A stretch of DNA of 64,000 bases from Cinclus cinclus (Eukaryota; Chordata; Aves; Passeriformes; Cinclidae), in NCBI RefSeq assembly GCF_963662255.1, contig NC_085081.1, forward strand, positions 930,001 to 994,000, read 5' to 3'. Of the stretch, positions 48,001 through 58,255 are shown piece after piece; positions within the stretch are counted from its first letter, which is position 1, and each line of letters starts with the position of its first letter. The translations under genes and the position numbers were made by a program. The notes below the pieces were generated by a model. That model searched no databases. It saw only the letters and a list, made by a program, of their open reading frames with translations, and was not told the origin of the DNA.

Positions 48001-51000
48001 CAATTTTTCCCCCCTTTTTTCCCTGATTTTTCCCCAAATTTTCCCCATTTTTTCCCCCGTTTCTTTCCTGATTTTTCCCCAAATTTTCCCCATTTTCCCC
48101 CCAATTTTCCCAATTTTTCCCCAATTTTTTCCCTACTTTTCCCAAATTTTCCCCATTTTTTGCCCGTTTTTCCCCTGATTTTTCCCCAATTTTTCCCCAA
48201 ATTTTCCCCAATTTTTTTCCCAACTTTTCCCATTTTTTCCCAATTTTTCCCCAATTTTTTTCCCAAATTTTGCACAATTTTCCCCAATTTTTCCCCATTT
48301 TTTTCCCCAAATTTTCCCCAAATTTTCCCCAAATTTTCCCCGATTTTTTCCCTGATTTTTCCCCAATTTTCCCCAATTCCTCACCCGAGCTCGGGGGGGG
48401 CAGGCTCGGCTCCAGCGCCTCCCGCAGAACCTGGGGACAAAAATTTTGGGCCAAAATCTCCCAAATTTGGGCAAAATTTGGGAATTGTGGGGCTAAAGAA
48501 AAAAATCTGGGATTTTTGGGGCAAAATTTGGGCAAATAAAGGGGAAAAAAATTTGGGATTTTTGAAGGAAAATTTGGGAATTTTGGGGGAAAATTTTGGG
48601 GGAAAAAATCGAGAATTTTTGAAGGAAAATTTCAGGGAAATTTGGGAGAAATTTGGGAATTTTGAGGTAGAATTTGGGAATCTGAAGCAAAATTTTGTGG
48701 GAAAAAAAAAAACAGGAATTTTTTGAAAGAAAATTTGGGTAAAAATTGGAAATTTTGGGGTAAAATTTTGGGAAAAAATTGGGAATTTTCAAAGGAAAAT
48801 TTGGGAATTTGGGGGAAAAAAATCAGGAATTTTTGAAGGAAAACTTGAGAAAAAAATTGGGAATTTTGGGAAAAAATTTTGGGGGAAAAATGGGGAATTT
48901 TTGAAGGAAAATTTGGGCGAAATTTGGGATTTTGGGGAAAAAATTTGATTTTTTTTAATATGGAAAATTTAGAGGTTTGGGAGAAAAAAAATATGGGGAA
49001 TTTTGGGGATTTTTTGGGGATTTTTTTTGGGATTTTTGGGGAATTTTTGGGATTTTTTGGGATTTCTGATTGAGAAATTCTGGGATTTTTTTGGAATCCT
49101 TGCTTCTGGAATTTTGGGAATTTTTGGGTCAGGATTTGGAAAAATTGGGGATTTTAGGAATTTTGGGGATTTTTGGTGATTTTTTTGGGAATTCTGGGTC
49201 GGGAATTTTGGGGAATTTTGGGATTTCTGGGGCAGAAATTTTGAGTATTTTTGGGGAATTTTAAAATCCAGGAATTTCGGGATTTTTTTAAAAAATTTAT
49301 TTATTTTGTTTTTTTGGGGATTTCTGGCTCAGAGTTTTGCGGGAATTTTTGGGAATTTTTTTGGGATCCTCACCTCCACCTCGCTGGGCGGCTCCGGGGA
49401 TGGAGGGCGGGGGAGGGGCCGGAAGCAGCGACCCCAAAATTGGAGAAGCTCTGGGGGGAGGGGCGCTGGGGGGAGGGGAAGGGAAAGAGAGAGAAAAAAA
49501 AAAAAACACACCGAAAAAAATTAAATTAATTAAAAAAAAAAAAAATGAAAAAAACTTGAAAAAAACCCATTAAAAATAAAAACAACAACAAAAAAAAAAC
49601 CCGACAAGAAAACGGGGTCAGGAAATGAATCTGTGGGGCTGGGAAATCTATGGGGCAGGGATGGGATCAGGATCTATGGGGCAGGAATGGGGTCAGGAAA
49701 TGAATCTGTGGGGCAGGGAAATGTGTGGGGCAGGGAAATGTGTGGGGCAGGGAATGGGATCAGGATCTGTGGGGCAGGGAATCTATGGGGCAGAAATGGG
49801 GTCAAAAATGAATCTGTGGGGCTGGGAATGTGTGGGGCAGGGAATCTATGGGGCAGGAATGGGGTCAGGATCTGTGGGGCAGGGAAATGTGTGGGGCAGG
49901 GATGGGATCAAGGATCTATGGGGCAGGAATGGGGTCAGGAAATGAATCTGTGGGGCTGGGAATGTGTGGGGCAGGGAATCTATGGGGCAGGAATGGGGTC
50001 AGGATCTGTGGGGCAGGGAAATGTGTGGGGCAGGGATGCGATCAAGGATCTATGGGGCAGCAAATGGGGTCAGGATCTATGGGGCAGGAATGGGGTCAGG
50101 ATCTATGGGGCAGGGAAATCTATGGGGCAGCAAATGGGGTCAGGATCTATGGGGCAGGAATGGGGTCAGGATCTATAGGGCAGGGAATCAATGGGGCAAG
50201 AAAAGGGATCATGAAACAAATCTGGGGCTGGGAAACGTGTGGGGCAGGGAAATCTATGGGGCTGGGATCTGTAGAACTGGAAAAGTGAGAGGCACAAACA
50301 GGGTAATGATCTATGGGGCAGGAAATCTATGGGGCAGGAAATCTATGGGGCACGGAATGGAGTCCATCTATGGGGTCAGGAAATCTATGGGGCCAAGATG
50401 AGCTCAGTCTATGGGGCATGAAAATCTATGGGGCAGGGAATGTGTGGGGCGGAGAATGGGGTCAAGAATTCAATCAGGAGCAGGGAAATGTGTGGGGCAG
50501 GGAATGGGATCAGGATCCATGGGGCAGGGAAATCTATGGGGCAGGAATGGGGTCAGGAGCTATGGGGCATGGAATGTGTGGGGCAGGGAAATCTACGGGG
50601 AAGGGATGGGATCAAGGATCTGTGGCAGGAATGGGGTCAGGATCTATAGGGCGGGGAATCTATGGGGCAGGAATGGGGTCAGGAGCTATAGGGGCAGGGA
50701 ATCTATGGGGCAGGAATGGGGTCAGGATCTATAGGGCAGGGAATCTATGGGGCAGGAATGGGGTCAGGATCTATAGGGCAGGGAATCTATGGGGCAGCGA
50801 TGGGATCACAAATTCAATCTGGAGCAGCAAATGTGTGGGGCAGAGATGAGGTCAGGAAATCTATGGGGCAGGAACAGGGTCAGTCTATCGTGTAGAGAGA
50901 TCTATGGGGCAGCGAATGGGGATCAGGATCTATGGGGCAGGGAATGTGTGGGGCAGATATGGGGTCAGGAATTTAATCTGGAAATGGGAAATGTGAGGGG

Positions 51001-54000
51001 CAGGGATGGGAACAAGGATCTATGGGGCAGGAAAGGGGTCAGGATCTATAGGGGAGGGAATCTATGGGGCAGGGATCTGTAGGACTGGAAAAGTGAAAGG
51101 CACAAACGGGGTAACCATCTATGGGGCAGGGAATCTATGGGGCAGGGAATCTAGTGGGCAGGGAATCTATGGGGCCAAGATGAGCTCAGTCTACGGGGCA
51201 TGAAAATCTATGGGGCAGGGAAATGTGTGGGGCAGAGAATCTATGGGGGCAGAAATAGGGTCAAGATCTATGGGGCATGGAATTTGTGGGGCAGATATGG
51301 GGTCAAGAATTTAATCTGGAATTTGGAAATGTGTGGGGCAGGGAAATCTATGGGGCAGGAATGGGGTCAGGATCTATGGGGCATGGAATGTGTGGGGCAG
51401 GGAATCTATGGGGCAGGAATGGGACCAAGAATCTATGGGGCAGGAATGGGATCAGGATCTATGGGGCAGGAATGGGATAAGGATCTATGGGGCAGGAATG
51501 GGGTCAGGATCTATGGGGCAGGAAAGGGGTCAGGATCTATGGGGCATGGAATGTGTGGTGCAGGGAATCTATGGGGCAGGAATGGGGTCAGGATCTATGG
51601 GGCAGAAATGGGGTCAGGATCTATGGGGCAGGAATGGGATCAGGATCTATGGGGCAGGAATGGGGTCAGGATCTATGGGGCAGGAATGGGATCAGGATCT
51701 ATGGGGCAGGGAATGGGGTCAGGATCTATGGGGCATGGAATGTGTGGTGCAGGGAATCTATGGGGCAGGATCTAATGGGGTCAGGATCTATGGGGCAGGA
51801 ATGGGATCAGGATCTATGGGGCAGAAAAGGGGTCACAATCTATGGGGCAGGAAAATCTATGGGGCACAGAAATCTATGGGGTAGAAATGGGGTCAGAATC
51901 TATGGGGCAGGGAATCTATGGGGCAGGGAATCTATGGGGCAGGGAATCTATGGGGCAGATTTAGGATCTCGGGGTCACTTTTGGGCTCTCACCGTGGCAC
52001 GCCGTGCTCAGGAGTTCACTTGGGGGGCGCCGGGATCTGTGGGGCAGCTCCAGGGGCTCCTGAGGGGGGAATGGAGATTTGGGATCTGTGGGGTGGATTT
52101 GGGATCTGTGGGGCAGGATTGGGATCTGTGGGGCAGGATTGGGATCTGTGGGGTGGATTTGGGATCTGTGGGGCAGGATTGGGATCTGTGGGGTGGATTT
52201 GGGATCTGTGGGGTGGATTTAGGATCTATGGGGTGGATTTGGGATCTATGGGGCTGGATTGGGATCTGTGGGGCAGGATTGGGATCTGTGGGGTGGATTT
52301 GGGATCTGTGGGGCAGGATTGGGATCTATGGGGTGGATTTGGGATCTGTGGGGTGGATTTGGGATCTGTGGGGCAGGATTGGGATCCGTGGGGCTGGATT
52401 GGGATCTGTGGGGTGGATTTGGGATCTGTGGGGCAGGATTGGGATCTATAGGGTGGATTTGGGATCTGTGGGGTGGATTTGGGATCTGTGGGGCAGGATT
52501 GGGATCTATGGGGTGGATTGGGATCTGTGGGGTGGATTTGGGATCTGTGGGGCAGGATTGGGATCTATGGGGTGGATTTGGGATCTGTGGGGTGGATTTG
52601 GGATCTGTGGGGCAGGATTGGGATCTATGGGGTGGATTTGGGATCTATGGGGCTGGATTGGGATCTGTGGGGCAGGATTGGGATCTATGGGGTGGATTTG
52701 GGATCTGTGGGGTGGATTGGGATCTGTGGGGCAGGATTGGGATCCGTGGGGCTGGATTGGGATCTGTGGGGTGGATTTGGGATCTATGGGGCTGGATTGG
52801 GATCTGTGGGGTGGATTTGGGATCTGTGGGGCAGGATTGGGATCTATGGGGTGGATTTGGGATCTGTGGGGCAGGATTGGGATCCGTGGGGCTGGATTGG
52901 GATCTGTGGGGTGGATTTGGGATCTGTGGGGCTGGATTGGGATCTGTGGGGCAGGATTGGGATCTATGGGGTGGATTTGGGATCTGTGGAGCAGGATTGG
53001 GATCTGTGGGGTGGATTTGGGATCTGTGGGGCAGGATTGGGATCTATGGGGTGGATTTGGGATCTATGGGGTGGATTTGGGATCTATGGGGCTGGATTGG
53101 GATCTGTGGGGCAGGATTGGGATCTATGGGGTGGATTTGGGATCTATGGGGTGGATTTGGGATCTATGGGGCTGGATTGGGATCTGTGGGGCAGGATTGG
53201 GATCCGTGGGGCTGGATTGGGATCTGTGGGGTGGATTTGGGATCTATGGGGCTGGATTGGGATCTGTGGGGCAGGATTGGGATCTATGGGGTGGATTTGG
53301 GATCTATGGGGTGGATTTGGGATCTGTGGGGTGGATTTGGGATCTATGGGGTGGATTTGGGATCTGTGGGGTGGATTTGGGATCTATGGGGCTGGATTGG
53401 GATCTGTGGGGTGGATTTGGGATCTATGGGGTGGATTTGGGATCTGTGGGGCAGGATTGGGATCTATGGGGTGGATTTGGGATCTGTGGGGCAGGATTGG
53501 GATCTGGGGTTACACAGTGGTCTGTACTGGTCCATACTGGTTTATACTGGTCCGTACTGGTCCATAATGGTTTATACTGGTCCTTACTGGTCCCTATTGG
53601 TTTATATTGGTCCGTACTGGTCCATTCTGGTCTATACCGGTCCATACTGCTCCGTACTGGTCCGTACTGGTCCTTACTGGTCCGTACGGGTCCGTACTGG
53701 TCCGTACTGATCTGTACTGGTCCATACTGGTCCCTACTGGTCCTTACCGGTCCTTACTGGTCCGTACTGGTCCGTACTGGTCCATACCGGTCCATACTGG
53801 TCCATACCGGTCCATACTGGTCCGTACTGGTCCGTACTGGTCCGTACTGGTCACTCACCCTCCTCCTGCACTGCCCCTGCCATTCCCGGATCTGTTCCCG
53901 AATTTCCTCCGCCGGAATTTGGGGCTGGGGGTCCCACAGGGGGGGGAGGGGCCGGAGCCGGCGGGGAGGGGGAGGGGCGGGAGGGGGGAGGGGCGGAGCT

Positions 54001-57000
54001 TCCGGGGGGGCGGGGCCTGAGAGGGGAAGGGGGAGGGGAGGGGAGGGGAGAGAGAGAAAAAGAAAAAAATTAAAAAAAAAAAAAAAAAAAAAGAAAATTC
54101 AGCCAAAAAAATCCCAAAATTTTCCCGAATTTTTTTCCCATTTTCCCCAAATTCTCCCCAAAATTTTTCACCATTTTTTTTCTCATTTTTCTCCAATTTT
54201 TTCCTGTTTTTTTCCCCAATTTTTTTCCCCATTTTTTTTCTTTTTTTTCCCCATTTTTCCCCAATTTTTTCTTCATTTTTCCCAATTTTCTCCATTTTTT
54301 TCCCCAATATTTTCCCCAATTTTTTCCCATTTTTTCCCATTTTTCCCCAATTTTCCCCAAAATTTTTCCCATTTTTTTTCTCATTTTTCCCCAATATTTT
54401 CCCCAATTTTTTCCCATTTTTTTCCCATTTTTCCCCAATTTCCCCCAAAATTTTTCCCATTTTTTTTCTCATTTTTCCCCAATTTTTTTCCCAATATTTT
54501 TTCCATTTTTTTCCCATTTTTCCCAGATTTTCTCCAAAATTTTTCCCAATTTTTTCCCATTTTTTTCTCATTTAACCTCGATTTTTTCCCCATTTTTTCC
54601 CATTTCATTCCAATTTTTTTCCTATTTCCCCCAATTTTACCCAAATTTTTTCTCAATTTTTTCTCCTTTTCTCCCAATTTTTTCCCATTTTCTCCCCATT
54701 TTTCCCCAAATTCTTTCCCCAATTTTTTTCTCCATTTTTCCCAATTTTCTCCCAATTTTTTCGATTTTTTCCCCATTTTTTCCCCCTATTTTTTTCCGAT
54801 TTTATTCCCAAATTTTTCCCAACTTTTCCCGGTTTTTTTCCCAAAATTTCCCCAATTTTCNNNNNNNNNNNNNNNNNNNNNNNNNNNNNNNNNNNNNNNN
54901 NNNNNNNNNNNNNNNNNNNNNNNNNNNNNNNNNNNNNNNNNNNNNNNNNNNNNNNNNNNNNNNNNNNNNNNNNNNNNNNNNNNNNNNNNNNNNNNNNNNN
55001 NNNNNNNNNNNNNNNNNNNNNNNNNNNNNNNNNNNNNNNNNNNNNNNNNNNNNNNNNNNNTTGTTAAAACCGAGTTCAGACCCAAAATCCCCAAAATTCA
55101 CCCCAAAATTGAGCCTAAATCTCCAAAAATCACCCAAAATCTCTAAAATCACCCAAAATTGCCCAAAATTCGGGATTTTTACCCCAAAATCCTCTCAGGG
55201 GATCTCAGAGCAGGTGAGGCTTTGTTAAAACCGAGTTCAGACCCAAAATCCCCAAAATTCACCCCAAAATTGAGCCTAAAACTCCAAAAATCACCCAAAA
55301 TCTCTAAAATCACCCAAAATTGCCCAAAATTTGAGATTTTTACCCCAAAATCTCCTCAGGTGATCTCAGAGCAGGTGAGGCTTTGTTAAAACCGAGTTCA
55401 GACCCAAAATCCCCCAAATTCACCCCAAAATTGAGCCTAAAACTCCAAAAATCACCCAAAATCTCTAAAATCACCCAAAATTGCCCAAAATTGCCCCAAA
55501 TTCATGAAACTTACCCCACAATCCTCTCAGGTGATCTCATAGCAGGTGAGGCTTTGTTAAAACCGAGTTCAGACCCAAAATCCCCAAAATTCACCCCAAA
55601 ATTGAGCCTAAAACTCCAAAAATCACCCAAAATCTCTAAAATCACCCAAAATTGCCCAAAATTTGAGATTTTTACCCCAAAATCTCCTCAGGTGATCTCA
55701 GAGCAGGTGAGGCTTTGTTAAAACCGAGTTCAGACCCAAAATCCCCAAAATTCACCCCAAATTTCAACCAAAATTTAAAAAATAAATGAAATTTCCAAAA
55801 TTCAGCCCAAAATTGCCAAAAATTTGGGCTTTTTACCCCAAAATCCTCTCAGGTGATCTCAGAGCAGGTGAGGCTTTGTTAAAACCGAGTTCAGACCCAA
55901 AATCCCCAAAATTCACCCCAAAATTGAGCCTAAAACTCCAAAAATCACCCAAAATCTCTAAAATCACCCAAAATTGCCCCAAATTTGAGATTTTTACCCC
56001 AAAATCTCCTCAGGAGATCTCAGAGCAGGTGAGGCTTTGTTAAAACCGAGTTCAGACGCAAAATCCCCAAAATTCACCCCAAAATTGAGCCTAAATCTCC
56101 AAAAATCACCCAAAATCTCTAAAATCACCCAAAATTGCCCAAAATTGCCCCAAATTCATGAAACTTACCCCAAAATCCTCTCAGGTGATCTCAGAGCAGG
56201 TGAGGCTTTGTTAAAACCGAGTTCAGACCCAAAATCCCCAAAATTCACCCCAAATTACAACCAAAATTAAAAAAATAAACAAAATTTCCAAAATTCAGCC
56301 CAAAATTGCCAAAAATTTGGGATTTTAACCCCAAAATCCTCTCAGGTGATCTCAGAGCAGGTGAGGCTTTGTTAAAACCGAGTTCAGACCCAAAATCCCC
56401 CAAATTCACCCCAAAATTGAGCCTAAAACTCCAAAAATCACCCAAAATCTCTAAAATCACCCAAAATTGCCCAAAATTCCTGATTTTTACCCCAAAATCC
56501 TATCAGGTGATCTCAGAGCAGGTGAGGCTTTGTTAAAACCGAGTTCAGACCCAAAATCCCCAAAATTCACCCCAAATTTCAACCAAAATTTAAAAAATAA
56601 ACGAAATTTCCAAAATTCAGCCCAAAATTGCCAAAAATTTGGGCTTTTTACCCCAAAATCTCCTCAGGTGATCTCAGACCAGGTGAGGCTTTGTTAAAAC
56701 CGAGTACAGACGCAAAATCCCCAAAATTCACCCCAAAATTGAGCCTAAATCTCCAAAAATCACCCAAAATCTCTAAAATCACCCAAAATTGCCCAAAATT
56801 TGAGATTTTTACCCCAAAATCCTCTCAGGTGATCTCAGACCAGGTGAGGCTTTGTTAAAACCGAGTTCAGACCCAAAATCCCCAAAATTCACCCCAAAAT
56901 TGAGCCTAAAACTCCAAAAATCACCCAAAATCTCTAAAATCACCCAAAATTGCCCAAAATTTGAGATTTTTACCCCAAAATCTCCTCAGGTGATCTCAGA

Positions 57001-57499
57001 GCAGGTGAGGCTTTGTTAAAACCGAGTTCAGACCCAAAATCCCCCAAATTCACCCCAAAATTGAGCCTAAAACTCCAAAAATCACCCAAAATCTCTAAAA
57101 TCACCCAAAATTGCCCAAAATTTGAGATTTTTACCCCAAAATCTCCTCAGGTGATCTCAGAGCAGGTGAGGCTTTGTTAAAACCGAGTTCAGACCCAAAA
57201 TCCCCAAAATTCACCCCAAAATTGAGCCTAAAACTCCAAAAACCACCCAAAATCTCTAAAATCACCCAAAATTGCCCAAAATTCGGAATTTTTACCCCAA
57301 AATCCTCTCAGGTGATCTCAGAGCAGGTGAGGCTTTGTTAAAACCGAGTTCAGACCCAAAATCCCCAAAATTCACCCCAAAATTGAGCCTAAAACTCCAA
57401 AAATCACCCAAAATCTCTAAAATCCCCCAAAATCGCCCCAAAATCGCCCAAATTCTCCACAAAACTCACCTGGAGCCGGTCCCAAGCTGTTCCTCTCAC
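45042..57499 (-). CDS. REC8: REC8 meiotic cohesin kleisin, C-terminal half (partial)
   Basis: REC8 is the alpha-kleisin that closes the meiotic cohesin ring and is cut by separase. Exons on the minus strand, 5' to 3': 57499-57470 (VRGTAWDRLQ, tentative), 53924-53859 (PQIPAEEIREQIREWQGQC), 52059-51993 (EPLELPHRSRRPPSELLST), 49450-49374 (ELLQFWGRCFRPLPRPPSPE), 48430-48385 (VLREALEPSLPPPS), 47084-47051 (ELSLEPLEEEPR), 46384-46310 (PEALPEIPETPVIDI), 45762-45656 (LGAIMAPDWPRPLVAKTFAL), 45127-45042 (LRLEQPQPFGPIKIQLRPER, stop). Phases agree across the last eight. The last two exons form the C-terminal winged helix that contacts SMC1 and match the kleisin end strongly. The position tail-to-tail with IPO4 is as in mammals. 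The N-terminal SMC3-binding half was not found before the Ig exons begin. Confidence 0.85.
45128..46309. repeat. REC8 introns with GTGGGCGGGGCTTAAAG and AAAATTCC repeats
   Basis: 45128-45655 carries about 15 loose units of AAGTGGGCGGGGCTTAA. 45763-46309 carries CCCAAAATTCC units and A runs. Confidence 0.8.
46431..46822. promoter_or_regulatory. Array of ETS-type ACTTCCGG sites in a REC8 intron
   Basis: About ten ACTTCCGG cores (reverse CCGGAAGT, the ETS/GABP consensus) occur in 390 bp, most in a 22-bp unit CACTTCCGGTTTAA plus a short spacer. Three degenerate copies (AATTTCCGG, ACTTCCTG, GCTTCCGG) lie at the edges. A TGACGTCA lies near 46403. It fills the REC8 intron 46385-47050. Confidence 0.7.
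47085..48384. repeat. TTTTCCCAATTTTTCCCC repeat (REC8 intron)
   Basis: Pyrimidine-rich 9-13 bp units on the + strand, G/A-rich in the sense of REC8, like IPO4 intron 7 in reverse. Confidence 0.85.
48431..49373. repeat. GGGAATTTTTGAAGGAAAATT repeat (REC8 intron)
   Basis: 20-40 bp units up to about 48950, then diffuse GGGGATTTTTGGG. Confidence 0.8.
49451..51992. repeat. ATCTATGGGGCAGGAATGGG minisatellite (REC8 intron)
   Basis: From about 49620, over 90 copies of ATCTATGGGGCAGG or TGTGTGGGGCAGG, mostly 18-27 bp apart. Left of it lie A-rich runs and GA-rich sequence. Confidence 0.9.
52060..53858. repeat. GGATCTGTGGGGTGGATTTG array plus decamer array (REC8 intron)
   Basis: 52080-53515 holds about 68 units of 20-21 bp (GGATCTGTGGGGTGGATTTG / GGATCTATGGGGCAGGATTG) with higher-order order. 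53516-53850 is a TACTGGTCCGTACTGGTCCA decamer array. A + strand frame stays open for over 1,200 codons here, antisense to REC8. Confidence 0.92.
53925..54860. repeat. GGGGAGGGG, A-run and TTTTTCCCATTTTTTCCCC repeats (REC8 intron)
   Basis: Purine-rich GGGAGGGG block to 54055, an A run, then pyrimidine-rich 10-14 bp units up to the gap. Confidence 0.85.
54861..55060. other. Assembly gap (200 N)
   Basis: Exactly 200 N between two different tandem arrays within the REC8 intron region; true size unknown. Confidence 0.95.
55061..57460. repeat. ~161-173 bp satellite-like array with paired CAGGTG motifs
   Basis: About 14-15 units of 161-173 bp, many nearly identical. Each has TTGTTAAAACCGAGTTCAGA, an AT-rich CACCCAAAATC part, and a core CTCAGGTGATCTCAGAGCAG followed by GTGAGGC. 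The core contains two CAGGTG E-boxes 15 bp apart and looks like a 15-nt exon bounded by AG and GTGAGG on the + strand. It lies between two REC8 exons and 0.8-3.2 kb before Ig CH1. Confidence 0.92.
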
Positions 57500-57528
57500 C
57501 TGTGTGGCCCCCCCCCGCCCATTTTGGG

Positions 57529-57552
57529 GGTGACGTCATCGATGACGTCACC
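57529..57552. promoter_or_regulatory. 24-bp perfect palindrome with two CRE sites
   Basis: Two TGACGTCA elements (57531-57538 and 57543-57550) flank a central ATCGAT, so the whole 24 bp reads the same on both strands. It lies 30 bp beyond the most 5' REC8 exon seen and 700 bp before Ig CH1. It could serve either gene or form a cruciform. Confidence 0.6.
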
Positions 57553-58255
57553 TCCAGACAGGGCGTGGCCTGCCCGAAAACCGCAATTTCCTGCGGTTGT
57601 TTTTGTGGTTTTTTTCGGGGATTTTTTTTTTTTTTTCTTTTTCGGGGCGATTTCGGGCGATTTTGGGGTTTCTCAGGTGTGGGCGTGGCCTCCCCTGTGC
57701 TAATGAGGTGTTTTTTTTTTTTTCCTTCCCGCCAAAAAATGATTTTAAGAAAGGCCACGCCCACCCCGGTATTCCTGGTTTTTTATTTTCTTTTTTCGGC
57801 CATATTGGATCGAATTTTGGGGTTTTTTGGGTTTTTTTTTGGGGGTAATTTTGGGGCTTTTTTTTTGGGCGGGGATTTTCTTTTTCTCTCCAGGTTTGTG
57901 GGCGTGGCCTCCCTTATGCAAATGAGGCAGCTCCTCCCCTTTTCCCCACCATTTTTGTGGGGGGGCGTTTCCGCCATCTTGGATGTGTTTCCCGCCATCT
58001 TGGATCGATTGGCGGCCATCTTGGATGGGTTTTCGGCCATCTTGGATCCATTTTCCGCCATCTTGGCTCCGTTTTCCGCCATCTTGGCTCGGTTTTCGGC
58101 CATCTTGAATCGATTTCCGCCGCAAATTTTTTGGGTCAAATTTGGGACTTTTCGACCGGGGATTTCCCCCCCCCCCCCCCCCTCCCGCTCCCCCCGCCTT
58201 CCCCCAGGTATGGGCGTGGCCTCACCTCTCTAACCCCTCCCCGTCTCCCCCACAG
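57553..58255. other. 5' flank of Ig CH1
   Basis: It holds T-rich runs with GGGCGTGGCCTCCC units (three, near 57680, 57900 and 58210), the YY1-type array, a C run near 58170-58190 and the CH1 acceptor CCCCACAG. No J segment or recombination signal was seen. Confidence 0.6.
57969..58112. promoter_or_regulatory. Array of seven YY1-type GCCATCTT sites
   Basis: Seven copies of GCCATCTTGG or near variants start at about 57973, 57993, 58015, 58036, 58057, 58078 and 58099. Spacing is 20-22 bp, close to two helical turns. GCCATCTT is the core of the YY1 motif. The array lies just before the Ig CH1 exon. Confidence 0.65.

Noticed and set aside
51487..55146. 1219-codon + strand ORF
   Set aside because: It is composed of two minisatellites, a decamer array, a pyrimidine array and 200 N, and is antisense to several REC8 exons. 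No domain or codon signal.
55061..57460. CRISPR-like direct repeats
   Set aside because: Units are contiguous copies with no unique spacers, in a vertebrate context.
55061..57460. Classical Ig switch region
   Set aside because: Position before CH1 fits, but the + strand is not G-rich and lacks dense AGCT or GGGCT/GAGCT units, and REC8 exons lie on both sides. Kept only as an E-box array.
57783..58125. Minus strand ORF with repeated SKMAEN/IQDGGK
   Set aside because: It is the YY1-type array read as protein; no REC8 similarity.
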